NCBI RefSeq assembly: GCF_035222275.1
Contig: NW_026946359.1
Location: forward strand, 4,712,001 to 4,776,000
Direction: 5' to 3'
Origin: Podospora bellae-mahoneyi
Taxonomy: Eukaryota; Ascomycota; Sordariomycetes; Sordariales; Podosporaceae
DNA length: 64,000 nt
The notes beneath the pieces are model-generated. The model was given only the letters and a program-made list of their open reading frames with translations. It was not told the origin of the DNA and did no database searches. The position numbers and the translations under genes were made by a program. Positions 1 to 13,374 of the stretch are shown here, in pieces (position 1 is the first letter of the stretch; each line of letters opens with the position of its first letter).

Positions 1-622
1 CAATGGGCAACAAGTCTTCGTACGAGGTTGCGTTGTGCTATGGTGAGAGAATGGGAACAGACGAGACAGCAGGGCAGCCGACAACCACAGAAACAACGAT
101 GTCGTCGACGGGCACCTGCAGTCGGAACTCATTCCTGAGAATGGTACTTTCCTGTTCGGCTGTTTCCTTCATGGCCGGGAAGGTGCAACATGAGAACAGG
201 GACCTATGTACCTGCCTCAAGGTTGGTGTCAGCGGATCCCACATCTCTCCAACGGAAGGCGGGACCAGAGACAAGAAATAGGAAGGAAAGTGTCAGCAAG
301 AAGGGGCAGATGCAGATGAGACGAAACACCATAATTATCTGAATAAAAGCTCAAGAATTGCAATCTCATAACGGGTGAGCATGATTACTACTCCTCAAAT
401 GCGAATCATCCCGACTTATCAATGCGGTCCTATGTGTCGTGTACAGTACATGATAAACTCCCGACGGCCGCAAAATGCTTGCCCATACCCTATACCAGAA
501 AACCATCCCCCATCCCATGAACCATTGCAACCCAGAAAACAGAAACAAATAAATGATACGGAAACAGCTGTTCGCTACGACGCTGGCAGCAGATAAACAG
601 ACAAGATCGCCCTCGTCAATAC
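1..622. other. 3' flank of the protease gene, no gene seen
   Basis: This stretch lies downstream of the minus-strand protease stop codon. Open frames here are short, overlapping and without recognisable motifs. It probably holds the protease 3' untranslated region and the far end of a neighbouring intergenic space. Confidence 0.5.
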
Positions 623-2278
623 TTAAGCGAGCTCCTCAAGGAACTCCTTGAGCTCCTCATCCACCATCTCGTGGATCTTCTTGGAGAACTTGCGGGCCTT
701 CTCGGAGAGGGAAGAGACACCCTTCACGACCTGGCCCGAGATGACATCGTACTCGTTCTCGATAAGCTCCTCAAGCTTGGAGACATCAAAGTCAGCCTTG
801 GTGCCCTTGGTCTTCTTGACCTTGTAGCCGCCAGCCTCGACGATGGCAGTGTAGTTGTTGCAACCAGCACCGTTCCAGGCGAGGAGGTTGGGGGTGCCCT
901 TGGGCATGTCGGTGAGGGCATCCTCAGTGGCGATCTTGAGAAGGTTGTCCTTGAGCTTCTCGGGGGTGATGGGAGCAAGAGAGTACTCAGAGTCGGTGGC
1001 CGGCTGGAGAGAAAGGTAGTAGGCCAAGAGACCAGCGATATGGGGAGAGGCCATGGAAGTGCCGGAGATGGTGTTGGTGGCGTACTTGCTGCCGATCCAG
1101 GTGGAAAGAATGCTGAGACCGGGGGCGAAGATATCAGTGCACTTGCCGTAGTTGGAGAAGTAGGCACGGCTGTCATCAATGCCAGAGGCACCGACCGTGA
1201 CGGCCTTGGCAGCAGCAGCTGGCGAGTAGTTGCAGGCATCAGCGTTGTCGTTGCCGGCGGCGACGGCGAAGTGAATGCCAACAGAGACGGCGGCGTTTAC
1301 AGTGTCATCGAGAGTCTTGGTCTTGCCACCACCGAGAGACATGTTGGCGACGGAGCCCTTGAAGCCCTTGCGCTTGCCATCCTTGGCCTCCTTGACGGCC
1401 TGGATGTGAGACTTGGCAGCCCACTCCACACCGGCGACGACATCAGACATGGTGCCGGAGCCGTTAGAGCGAAGGACCTTGACGGCATAGACGTTGGCCT
1501 TCTTGGCAACACCATATTTCTTGCCGGCGATGGTGCCGGAGCAGTGAGTGCCGTGGCCATTGCCATCGACATCGGCATCGCCGGAGGGGATGGTCTTGCC
1601 CCACTTGGCACGGCCATCGAAATCGACGTGGTCGACGTTGGTGCCAGTGTCAATAACGTAGGCATCAACACCCTCACCACCCTTAGCGGCGTACAAGTAC
1701 TTGTTGAAGGTGGAGAAGCCCAGAGTATCACGGTGAGAGATACGAGCCAGACCCCAAGGGGCGGCCTTCTCAATCTCGCTGTCGCACTTGGCATCCTCAA
1801 TCACACGCATGGTGTGGACAATGCTGTCACGCTCGATGTACTCGACCTGTTTGCGAATCTGTTAGTGATTGTCGAGAGGAAATTGGAGCATGGGGGGAAA
1901 GCTTACATCAGGGTGCCTCCGGACCTTCTCGATGGTCTCCTCATCGAAGTGGCCAGCATAACCAAGGAACTCGGAGCCGACCTTGTAGGTGTGCTTCAGG
2001 CCGTGGAAGACATCGTCAACCAGAGGGAACTGACCACGCTTCTTGAGGTCTATCCGCTCGTTCTCACGAGTGGTGTGGAGCTCCTGGATCCAAGTGTGGT
2101 GATCCGACACCTTCTCCTCAGTTACGTGCTTCTTGAACTTGACAATGTAGGCATTTGGGATGACCTCGGCGTTGGCAGAGGAAAGAATGGGCGCAGCCTC
2201 GCCATGGATGGTTTCAATCGAAGCACTTGGCGCCGCGGCAGCAGCGGCCGCGAGCGAGAGAATGGCGTAGCCCTTCAT
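623..2278 (-). CDS. prb1: Vacuolar subtilisin-like serine protease (cerevisin/PspA type)
   Basis: Two exons (2278-1907, 1846-623) are joined across a 60-nt GT-AG intron (1847-1906) and encode 531 residues. The product starts with a short hydrophobic signal peptide (MKGYAILSLAAAAAAA), followed by an I9 inhibitor propeptide (about residues 40-140) and an S8A proteinase-K-like domain. The catalytic triad is visible: Asp190 in VIDTG, His222 in GHGTH and Ser388 in GTSMA. The C-terminal tail after about residue 445 is charged and helical, as in fungal vacuolar protease B orthologues. Family knowledge: these enzymes mature by propeptide cleavage, act in the vacuole during autophagy and nutrient stress, and the Podospora orthologue PspA is associated with vegetative incompatibility. 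Vacuolar location is inferred from homology. The start is the first ATG ahead of the signal peptide. A secreted alkaline protease is the alternative, but the long charged tail favours the vacuolar class. Confidence 0.95.
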
Positions 2279-5200
2279 GATTGCGGGCAATTGTGGGGGT
2301 GACAAAGTCGATGAACCTGCGACTTGAAAAGATGGGGGAAAAGGAAGAAGACCCAGCTACGATGTCTTCGCCAATGGGCTGGGTGACTGTTGCGACGGTG
2401 ATGGGAGATGGATGATGGAGGAGTGAGAGAGAGGAAGAGGGAGCGAGCTCGGCATGGAATGGATGGGGAGGCTGCGTCCTGATAAAGACGTGGGCGGCGG
2501 CTGCGTAAGACCAACGCCTGCGGTTGCCTCAGGGAAGCCCCCAGCTCGTTAGTGCTCAGGCGGAGCGGTGCAGCAGGACCCGAGAGCCGGGGGGTTGACT
2601 CTCCACCCTGAACCGAAAGCGGCTTAGCAGAAGGCGAAGCAGCCAATGGGATGACCGTTGCCCTCCCCCACAGGGGCGAATGCAGCTGTTGAGTGGCCTT
2701 GCGTGCGATAAGCGTGCCAACTGCCATTGTTTGCCAGGCTTATCAGTTGCGTCTTCACCTCTGAGAATGACCACAAGGACAACCATGGGAGTATCAAGGA
2801 CAGCATAAAACACATCATCTTTGCCACGTTTTAATCCGATTGTCCTCTCTTGTCTACGTGCTCTACATGGCGACTAGTTAACTCAACGGGCTTCCAGCGC
2901 CTGTTGAAAACCAACAATGCCCGCCCGTGGTCCAGCTGCTGCTGTTCCCTCTGTGCCGGATGAACAGCTTCCTTCTGGACTTACCGCCTTGCAGCCCTGG
3001 TTCAAGGACCCCTGGCCCGACTGTCACTTGATTCGCGGAAGCTCTCTTGGAGCTCCAAGCTGTTCGACATCAAGGCACAGCGCATCAACACGACACTGCT
3101 CGTGTTTCCGATGCTGCTGTGGTCCTCAACCGCTGTCTTTATCCAACCAGCCTGGGCGAGGCTCACCGCGACGGAATCTGGGGTCGACCACAGCGAAGAG
3201 GATTGTCTGCCTTGTCAGATCCCCTGTCAGGAACGTCACGCTTGGAGCTCTCCGACGATGCCAAGGTGCCAGCCAGCGCGGGGATCTCCACCCAAACTGG
3301 AACTGGTCATGAGTCCCCAGCACGTGCCGGGTCTTGTATCGTTTGGGGACGTCTGACTCGACCGGTTCCCGACCACCTCACGCTTCCCTTCCTGTTCCTG
3401 GGGTCGCCTTCGCTGTTGAGTTAACATGGAATAATGAGAAATGCATCCCCTGTTTTAGTCCGGATTGATTGCAGCGGTGCACCACCGAGGTTTGAGCCAA
3501 TATCAGTGACCTATAGGTAGCAGCTTACGCCGTGACTTGCAACCTTGATAGACAACCAGTTCACCGATTACATCATACCTTGCTCAACTGAGCAAACCAG
3601 CGCATTCGTCTCACAGCCGGTATGTTGACTGGCACATCGAACGAACCGCTTGCAAAACTTGGATAAAAGGCAGCAGTTTGTAATGAAGCCGTCATTAGAT
3701 AGTATTCTCATGGTTCACCTCACAGGCAACACTTCGCACACACGCAGCCTGTCCCTTGGTGAACCTCCGACGCGGGTCGCTGTGGAGACCACTTTGACCG
3801 TGGTTTATCGCCTTATCTAGCCACCTTATCCCTATCTTGATAGGCGATCACACAGCTGACGGGCGTGACTCTTGCCTCCCTCGTGGTGGATCAACAACAT
3901 GTGTACACTCCAACTCTGGTATTTTTGTTAGCGCGGGACTTCATGATATTTCCCACCCCCAGAACCTCATCCACAACCAATATTTACGGTGAAAAAAGGG
4001 CATTGTAAGATTCTTCTTACTTTTTAGATTATTATCGTCCAAGTGAGTGTATTATTTTGGCGTTCTGAGGCAGATGTTGTAGATATTTGAAAATCTGATC
4101 TTGACCCCTGTGACTGACCACTATGTGTCTATTGTAAGGGAACTTTGCTGAACATAGAGGGGGCTAAGCAATTCCGGGTTGTAGCTGTGTTTTCTGGCAT
4201 CCTGACGACGCTTCGGGCAATATCCAGCAACATGTTCCAGACTCCGTGACTCCCTTCTCCAATTCTGAAACCCCAATCCAATCGTTGGCCGTCGGAACCA
4301 GAACACAGCAGAGGCTTGGGATTCTGCGATTTCCACGACATCTTGCTTGCATGTAATATTATTGCCCCGTAGACAGAGTGTGAGTGAGGTGGCATACCAA
4401 ACGGATACTGAGATAGACTCTACATTCAAGGTGATACGGTATCTATGGGGGACTTTTAAAGGTTGTAGGCATGGATTTCGGATGCTCCGTGGAAGCACTT
4501 CAGCGAGTCCATGATTGGATATCTTGAGTGACAGCTACCATATACCGAGGCTCCATGCCGCAGCATTTTAAAGACTGACATCAACTAGGAGCAGTTTATA
4601 GACTGTGAAAGGAAAAATCATACCATTCTCCAGGACTGAGAAACCCAGAAGTCTCTTTTTTGTGCTCTTTCAGAACATGTCTCCAAGGCAGACCAAACAG
4701 CCACTTCAGTTACACCCGTCTCAGCCCCACTTACAAGTCCCACTGTTTCAGTGATGCACCGCCACAGGACCCCTCCAAATGGATCCCTCAGGTGAATTGG
4801 ATTCGGCCTTCACCAGCGCCCTGCAAGGCAGCTCCAGAACAGTGGACAAGCTCGAGGCTGAAGGCTGACGGGAGCTTCTTTTTGGCCTTCTAGATAGGAG
4901 CAGAAGCCTCCACGACCCAACCACCAGCTCACCGGCACTCACTTGGCTCCTTTCCATGAGGGAAGCTCTTTGCTTTGTATCTTGATCTCATTCTTTTGGC
5001 ATCTTACCAATTATATCGCCTAGCCGTCGACCTTGGCCTTGGCCGCGAGAAACATCGGATTCGGTACTCGTATGCGGCGGAGGTACCGCTGACGATGCTG
5101 GCGTAAGCTCTGTGGTGAATATTAGCACCAACGGAAAGCATGCACATGACAGCTCTCTAAGGTTTTACGACGGCGGATTAATACACAAAACTGCGAAACC

Positions 5201-5280
5201 TCGATGGGATATTCGAGCGCAGACAGACTTTCATAAAGAAGAAAAGCGATTGGGCTATTCCCCCACCAGCGGTCCCCAAT
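2279..5280. other. 3 kb divergent intergenic region
   Basis: This gap separates the divergently transcribed protease and BEACH genes. Its left part should carry the protease promoter and 5' untranslated region, its right part that of the BEACH gene. A GC-rich stretch at 2880-3430 keeps short overlapping open frames in several phases, but none shows a domain, splice logic or consistent codon use. A cluster of GATA-type hexamers lies at 3812-3843. No RNA gene or repeat was recognised. Confidence 0.5.
3812..3843. promoter_or_regulatory. Cluster of GATA-type motifs
   Basis: Within 32 bases there are two copies of CTTATC (GATAAG on the minus strand), plus CTATCT and TGATAG. Fungal GATA factors such as NIT2/AreA and the siderophore regulator SRE bind such paired sites. 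Position about 1.5 kb from each flanking gene makes function uncertain. Confidence 0.25.
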
Positions 5281-8200
5281 ATGCTTGCCGTGCGCTCTCG
5301 ACGTTATCGATCGTCGACTTCGGCTTCGACCGTCCAAACATCGAAAGCCGCCGAGGTCCTCCAGCGTCTGCTTCGACAACTCTCCGAAACAGCAAACTCC
5401 CGCTCTGCAGATGGGTACCCCGAAATCGAGGATCTGCTTGAGCAGATCCGCCAGATACACCAGCACATTGCTGCCGCGCAACCGCTTTCCCAACCTCAAG
5501 ACGACTTTCGACACTTGAACGGCTTCCAGACCCTCCTCGAAGTTTTGCGATCGTTCTCGGGCTTTTATAACATACAAAAAAGAAGCAAAGACGAGAGGAG
5601 GGGAATATTTGATTTGCTTCACGTCATTCTGGCGACTGTCTCTGCCGCATTCAGGGGCCATCCGGGAAACAGGAGGTACTTTCAAGATAGAGTCGATGGC
5701 GGAGGATGGGAGTCTCTGGAACAAATAATTGCCAGCATTGGTGTGGGAGGTGGAGAATCAGACTTGTGGACAACCTGTCAATTGTTTGGGAAGCTGCTAT
5801 CGTTCGCCCTGGACGACCAGCGGCTCGATGAGCTCTGTCGTTCTGTGGCTTCGTCCTCGACGGCATCTCGGCCAACATCCGCCCCTGGGACGGAGGATGA
5901 AGGAGAGTCACCGACACCGATTGGGGACAATACAAAAGAGAGCCAGGGCCAGCTTGACAGTTTAGAAGCTATCGAGGCCAGGCTTGCACAGATTCTAGGG
6001 CCCAACACGGTGGTTCAGAATGCCGAGATTATACGGACGGTCGTGGGCTTTTGGGAATCAATACCGCGAACCAAAGGGGCACCGCCAGATTTGGCTTCGA
6101 TGATCGTCTTGATAACGCTGTCGTCTGTTGGTTCGGCCTCTCTTTTCAACCTCACGGCATTACATGGAACCGGCATGCTCTCCAGACTATTGCGACTGCT
6201 GTTCTCTAGTGAGCGCATTCTTACCGAGGCCGAGACAGAAAAGGCGTTGCCCCTGAGCAAATCGCTCATGTACCTTGGGGTAGACCAGCTAGCTGATGCG
6301 CAGTTTTTACTCTGCAATCGGAACGAGGATGTCTCTGAATTTTGTCTCGACATGACTGAAAAGAACAACGGGCCACCTTTCATTCAGTTTGACCTGTCAC
6401 TTCACGGTCATTCTTCCGTTGAACTGCCCAACCTCGGGCGACCTTTTCCACCCCATTCGTCAGCCGGATACACTTTTGCTGCCTGGGTCCGTGTCGACAG
6501 ATTCGATCCCCATTCGCACACCACGCTCTTTGGAGTATTCGACTCTACGCAGACCTGCTTTCTGCTGGCTTACCTCGAGAGGGACACCAAAAACTTCATT
6601 CTGCAAACATCTGTTACCTCGTCCCGTCCCAGTGTTCGGTTCAAGACGGTTTCTTTCAAGGAGAAGCGGTGGTATCACATCGCCATCGTGCACCGCCGGC
6701 CCAAGGCACTCGCTGCAAGCAAGGCCAGCCTCTATGTCAACGGGGAATTTGCAGAGCAGATACGGTCGGCATATCCAAATCCACCTCCCATCTCCAACAC
6801 GAGCACTGAGAGCTTTGCTTCGTTTGCGTCAAGCAGTCACAAAACAAATCCAGTACAGGCATTCTTGGGCACACCCCGTGATCTTGCGACCCAGGTTGGC
6901 CCTGGTCTTGTGCATTCGAAATGGTCCCTTGCCTCTGCTCAAATGTTTGAGGATGTCCTGAGCGATGATTTTCTTGCGGTGCATTACCGACTTGGACCAC
7001 GGTATCAGGGTAACTTTCAAGACTGCCTTGGAGGGTTTCAGACGTATGAGGCCTCCGCCGCTCTTGGACTCCGTAACGAGCTGTTCCATCCCGGCAAGGA
7101 TGAGAACTCGGATATCCTCAGAGCTATCAGAGATAAGGCTAGCTCCATTGTTCCCGAACAGAAAGTATTGCTCAGCATTCTCCCTAGGGCGGTGTTCCGT
7201 ACCGATGGCAAGTTCATGGACTCGTCGCTCTTTCGTTCACTGTCGAGGAACTCGGCCGGCAGTTTGTTCCATACTACCACTAAGACGGGAGTCCCTGTTG
7301 CGATCAACGCTGCTGTTCCGTGTATCAATGATGCACTAATCAGAATGAACGGAGTATCGCTTCTCGTTGGCGACCCAGTCTTGACCACGCCGTATTACTT
7401 TGATGACAATTTCTGGCGACTTGGTGGCTTCACACCTGTAGTGCTGAAGCTGGTTGAGCGCGCCACAACCCCTCAGGACCTCCTCCGGTCTGTCGAGATG
7501 ACCTTTCATTGTATCGAAAAGAGCTGGCGAAACAGTGAGGCCATGGAGAGGGACAATGGATATGCTATCTTGAGCATGCTTCTGCGGGCCAAGCTCGGAT
7601 ACGGAATTCCGGCTTCAGACAGTGTCTCACAGTCGTGGCGGCTTGCCGTCACGAACGAGGCAAGAGACAGGCTCAGCTTCCAGCTCTTGAGCTTGGTCCT
7701 CAGCTTCGTGGGTTACAAACATGCGGACCCCATCGAATCATTTGTCGTGAACCCTCTCGCTTATCGTATTCTGCTCATCGACCCCGATACCTGGCGCAAG
7801 GCGGCCCCGATCACCCAAGAACTCTATTACAAGCAGTTTGTGACCTTTGCCGTGAAAAGCAAGCACCACCAATTCAACAGCAAGCGGCTTCTCAGAATGC
7901 GTACGTCAGAGTTGGCTTGAGGCTCATCAGTATTTCATATACTCACTGCTCATTCTATAGGCATCATCAAGAGGCTGCTGGATGCTCTCAAGGCCGAGAC
8001 CATCTCGGAAGACATCCTGCCTCATTTCATGGCCTCGTTTGAGAGTCTGGTCAAATGCAGTTTTAATGCAGAGGTTCACCGTTCTCTTGCCCTTTTCATC
8101 ACCTACGCCTTCCATACCCCTGCTGGCTCCCTGCCCCGTACTCCCAAACCTATATCCAGAGCAGGGACCCCTTCCCTGAGCAACTTGAGAAGACCAGTCC

Positions 8201-11200
8201 CGGTTGAGACGGGACCTTCCTCCTCAAACGGCCCCTCAAGATTACTTACAAAGAAACAATTAGGCATCAAGTTCCTAGAGATGTACACACGGTTTCTCTG
8301 CGAGAAAACCAACCCGGCTGACATCCGCAAATTCGCCAAGACAGTAACAAATAAGGTGATATTCGGTGTCGACCCAGAGAGATTCCCGAGGCCATATGTA
8401 GTACTGACGCCCTTACAGTGGCTCCTCTACCTGCTTGCGGAGGACGATCCAGAAATCGTCGTCCACGGATGCAAGATTCTCGCCCGCCTCATAGTGTCGC
8501 AGCCGACAACGTACACCACCAAATTCTCTACTAGGTCTGGAGGGTTTCACATCATGGCTCACCGCTTGAAGCAGTGGTGGGACATTGCTACTCTCTGGCC
8601 GATCCTGTTCAGTATCCTGTTTGGGTACGACGTTGCGAATATCAACTTTGACAAGTCGTTTGACTTTTTCAGTCTCTTGGGGATATTTGGGAATCGACAT
8701 GTGGTTTTCCCCGATGTGCTGCCGGTTATCATCTCGATGCTGCAACACGGACTGAGGGATATTCTCAAGTATCAGGATGATCCGGACTCTCCGCATGGAG
8801 ACTGGGAGACGCCCAGGAGTGGTTCGGAAGGTCTTGCTGCCGTCCAGACGCGTCCAAGGGCTCGGTCTATGGAACTGGGCCAGGCTTTGGAGCCGCGGAG
8901 TATGTCTCTTTCTTGCCTTTGCTCTGGATCTTCGCTGACATATTGTCTAGAAACACGCCTGCCTGACAAAGAGAGGGTCTCGGCTAGTGTTGGAGTTCTT
9001 CAAACCGTTGTCCGCTATTTGTCAGACATGCACAGTCGGTCGGCCAGCTTCAGAGATTTTGCCCTCAACTCTGACTACGTTCGCCTCCTTTTCTCGGCAT
9101 TGTACCCCATCATCGTCAGCGCCGATCCCGTTACCCCCGATACTGAGCTCAACTCCAAGGACTCGGTCCTCACATTTGAGGGAGGCGACGTGCTTATCAG
9201 GCCGGTTCCCGGCTCTTCGACTACGGCCATTCCAATCATTCGAACCGCAAACGCAGGACAAATGGACGGGTCACCGCCATCTGTACAGGGTCGCGGTACT
9301 CCTCTGCGGCGACCTTCCTCGTTCATATTGGTGGCATCACAACAGCAGCAGCCACTCTCCCCACCCATCCCCGCTCGTCTCAGCCATGTCATGTCGCCAA
9401 AGAAGCGAGTAAATACGCAGAAAATCAGCAACGTGGTACTCGAGGGAGTGCTGGAGCTCATCATCAACGTCTTCACTGATCAGCTGCTCGTCCGAAAGGA
9501 ATTTCCTGGTTTTGGTCTCTTCTTGAAGGTTCCTCCCGGCTTTCAGGAACATCAGGCCTACTTTGAGACGTATGTTCTTCGTAATGTCATCACCCACCTG
9601 AAAAACACCATTCAGCTCGAGCAAAAGACCCTTCTCGAGCCGAGGATTCTGCAGAACATGTCTCGGTTGAACATCCACATGGTGGAAGCGATCTTTGAGG
9701 GGTGGTTCATGAATGGAGCAGAGACGATGATTGACTTTGCCGGGACTTTGCTGGAGTACCTGCTGCGACCTGACATCTCGTCTTTGAAGAGCGTCCGTCT
9801 TTGCAGCTCGGCGGTGGCAACGATCAGGGCATGCTTCTTGAAGCTGACGCTTTTGCGGCTGTCGGACATGGATGATCCGCAGTGCCAGGATGCGGATGCT
9901 GTTGCTAGTATGGGGCAGCTGATGTACTGGCAGACTGTGCTGCTCAACTGTTTGCAGGTGGAGGATGATTACATGAAGCTGTTGTGGTATCAACTTTACA
10001 ACAAGCTGGTTGATCCGAGAGAGCAAGTTCGGATGATCGCTGCGACGGTGTGGCGGATTATGCTGGTGCAAAAGCCGGAGGAGGCCTCGGTTTTGTTCAG
10101 GCAGATCATGACGCCTGATCAGCAGCATCTGACGAGGGGATTCAGAAAACTGACTGAGCTGGATGACAATGCTTTTTTGGAATGGGTTGATCAGCATCGG
10201 CCTTCGTTGGATGTGTTGTTTGTCGGGGGGATTTCCAAGACGTGGGAGGAGTTTGTTGGTGGGGAGAATCAGCGGTACAATGACACTGGGAGGACGAGGT
10301 TGAGGAACCGGAAGGAGAAGTTGAAGCAGTGGCATGCTGAGTTGAGGGAGAGGGAGAACGTGCTGCTGAGGCATGAGATGGCGAACAGCGCGTGGATGAA
10401 GAGTATTTACTTCACTGAGCACTTCAAGTACCAGAGGCACTTGCAAGACCAACAAGATGACAACGCGTTCTTGGCGTGGACGTTTAGCAAGATGGACAGG
10501 GACTTGAGGAGGCCGGGAGCGGTGTTTGCGGAGAGGCAGGAGATTAAGTGGAAGCTGGATCGGACGGAGGGGAGGAACAGGATGAGGTTGAGGTTGTTGC
10601 CCGAGTATCCTGATCAGCATAGGGAGTATAGGCCGAAGAGGGGGGATACTTCGGGTCTGAAGCTGAATACGGGGTTGGCGGGGAGTCGACAGTCGAGCAT
10701 TGGGATGACGCCGGCTAGTTCGACGCCGCCGATCGAGGCTGGGGAGGAGGAGGATACTGCTGAGGAAGGGGAGGAGGTGGTGGATGGGAAGGGGTTGGAT
10801 CGGCAGGGGGTGACGCCGGAGGATGACTTTGAGCTGGTGGAGGATCCGAATGATCCGGATGGGGATGATAATTTTGAGGACAAGAACAGGAAGGTGATGA
10901 GGAGGTTGCAGCAGGGGGATTCGGTGCAGAATGTCTTCAACATTTCCAGGATCATTGGGCTGGATGCCTCGGAGGGGATCTTGATTGTTGGGAAGGAGGC
11001 GCTGTATCTCATGGACAGCTTGTTTCAAAGTGTCGATGGCGAGATCATCAACGTATGGCAAGCACCGCCGGAGGAGCGAGATCCGTTTTCCATCATCATT
11101 GCTGGCAAGAAGGCGGATGAGGCGCGCCAGGAGCAGAGCCGTGCTGGTTCGGAATCGCGCAGCTGGAAGTGGCGGGAAGTTCTGATGCTGTCCAAGAGAC

Positions 11201-13374
11201 GGTTCCTCTTCCGGGATGTGGCCATCGAAATGTTCTTCACTGATGGCCGCAGTTATCTGCTTACGGCTATCAACTCGACGATGAGAGACGAGATTTATGC
11301 CAGGCTTACCGCCAAGGTGCCGCATAATAGCAACCCGAGTTTGTTGCCGAATCCGGAGGATGCCTGGAGATTGGAGGCTCTCAAGTTCACCGAGGAGGCA
11401 CCACAGACGCTGGGGGCCAAGTTTGGCAGCATTTTCAACTCGTCGGGGTGGAACCCGCTGATGAAGAGGTGGCAGAAGGGAGAGATATCCAACTTTCACT
11501 ATCTGATGCTGGTCAACACCATGGCGGGCAGAACGTTCAACGATCTGACGCAATATCCGGTTTTCCCGTGGGTGTTGGCGGATTATACGAGTGAGGAGCT
11601 GGACTTGAATAATCCGGCGACGTTCAGGGATTTGTCCAAGCCGATGGGCGCGCAGAATCCTAGTCGGGCGGCGGATTTCAACATGAGGTACAAGAGCCTG
11701 GCCGAGATTGGGGAGACGCCGTTTCATTATGGGACGCATTACTCGTCTGCGATGATCGTGTCGTCGTATTTGATTCGGTTGCCGCCGTTTGTGCAGTCCT
11801 ACATACTGCTGCAGGGTGGGACGTTTGATCACCCTGATCGGTTGTTTTTCTCCATCGAGGGGACTTGGACGTCGTCGTCGAAGGATAATGGGTCGGACGT
11901 GAGGGAGTTGATTCCTGAGTTCTTTTACCTTCCGGACTTTTTGACGAATGTCAATGGTTACAACTTTGGTGAACGCCAAGGTAGCCAGGGGAAGGTGGAC
12001 AATGTCATCCTGCCCCCTTGGGCCAAGGGCGATCCCAAGATCTTCATCGCCAAACACCGTGAGGCTCTTGAGTCTCCCCATGTGAGCCATCACCTCCACA
12101 AATGGATCGATCTCATCTTTGGGTACAAGCAGCGCGGAGAAGCCGCGGTGGAAAACTTGAATGTCTTCCACCATCTCTCTTACAAGGGCGCCAGAGATTT
12201 GGATGACATTGTCGACCCTCAGGAACGTGCCATTACCACGGGCATCATTCACAACTTTGGCCAGACCCCCCACCAAGTCTTTACTCGGCCACACCCCGCC
12301 AGGGAATACGACCGCTGCCCGATCAAGCGGTTGGACACCTCCATCTCCGCCCTGACTAAACTCCCCTACCCGCTGCTGGAAAGCCACGAACGGGTATCGT
12401 CATTGATTTACGTCAAGAAATACGACCGGCTGCTTTGCGCCTCCCCGTTCAGGATCAACCTCCCCCCGTTCTACGACAAGTTTGTCGAATGGGGTTATGC
12501 GGATAACTCGGTCAGGTTCTTCTTTAGCGACAACCGCCGTTTGGCGGGGCTGCACGAGAATCTGCACATAGGGCAGATATCTACCCTCACATTTGCAGAC
12601 AGCAAAACGCTGATCACGGCCGGGGAGGACTGTGTCGTTTCTGTCTACAATGTGCAGACATCCCCCGGAAAACCGGTGGAACTGCAGCAGAGGTCGAGCT
12701 TATTCGGGCACAAGACTCCGGTCACCAACATCGCGGTGGCGAAGGCGTTTTCGACGATTGTGACGGTATCGCAGGATGGGGTTGCGTTTCTTTGGGATCT
12801 GAACAGGTTGGAGTTCATCAGACGGTTGCCGATGCCGATGAGGGGGGTGGGACAGCAGGTCGAGTGTGTGGCTGTGAATGACACGACGGGGGACATTATG
12901 GTTTGTGTTGGCCAGAGCGTGGTGTTGTTTACGGTGAATGGGGAGGTGATTTTGGATCAGAATGTATGTGGTGGTGGTGGTGGGAGCGAGGGGGAGGTGA
13001 CGGATGATTACGTGCATAGCTGTGTGTTTTATGAGGGGTCGGGCGGGAATGAGTGGTTGGAGAATCAGTTGGTTTTTACGGGGCATAAGAGGGGGAGGGT
13101 GAATATTTGGAGGAAGACGGTTAGCAAGGAGGGGAGGTGGGTGCTGGAATGGATGAGGAGGTTGGATCATGTGAATCAGGGGAAGATGACGAGTGAGAGG
13201 GGGGAGAATGTGGAGGCGGCGGTTACGTGTATTGCACCTATGGAGAGGTTGGTGTATACGGGCGATGATGATGGGAGGGTGGTTAGTTTTCCTTTTTTTT
13301 TTTTCCCCCTGCTGTTGATGATACGCTAACGGTGGTGATAGTATGAATGGAATCTGGTCCAACAAGACAGGTGA
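5281..13374 (+). CDS. bph1: BEACH-WD40 protein (beige/LvsA/Bph1 family)
   Basis: Four exons (5281-7900, 7961-8899, 8951-13281, 13342-13374) encode 2640 residues. Introns are 60, 51 and 60 nt; the last exon supplies only the final WD40 strand (YEWNLVQQDR) and the stop. Domains in order: armadillo-like helical N-terminus; a concanavalin-A/LamG-like lectin fold at about 370-590; a long helical middle; a PH-BEACH domain at about 1840-2000; the BEACH domain at about 2010-2290, with the landmark GEISNFHYLMLVNTMAGRTF and an HYGTHYSS block; and C-terminal WD40 repeats from about 2350. An acidic, low-complexity linker precedes the PH domain. BEACH proteins scaffold membrane trafficking, lysosome or vacuole size control and fission/fusion events at endosomal membranes. 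Length and domain order match the family. The start ATG at 5281 is the first in this frame with coding character. The 51-nt intron is a multiple of three without stops, so it can be overlooked. Confidence 0.95.

Noticed and set aside
671-2302. 543-codon open frame antisense to the protease
   Set aside because: It is a shadow of the strongly biased protease codons and crosses the protease intron; the product is Gly/Val/Leu-rich without any domain.
2917-3424. Overlapping open frames in the 3 kb intergenic region
   Set aside because: Three phases are open at once and the proteins are Ser/Pro/Cys-rich without motifs. A decayed or novel short gene remains possible but unsupported.
9337-12387. 1016-codon open frame antisense to the BEACH gene
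   Set aside because: The sense strand has a clear domain-bearing gene. The antisense frame has Arg/Pro/Leu-rich, motif-free composition that follows from sense codon bias.
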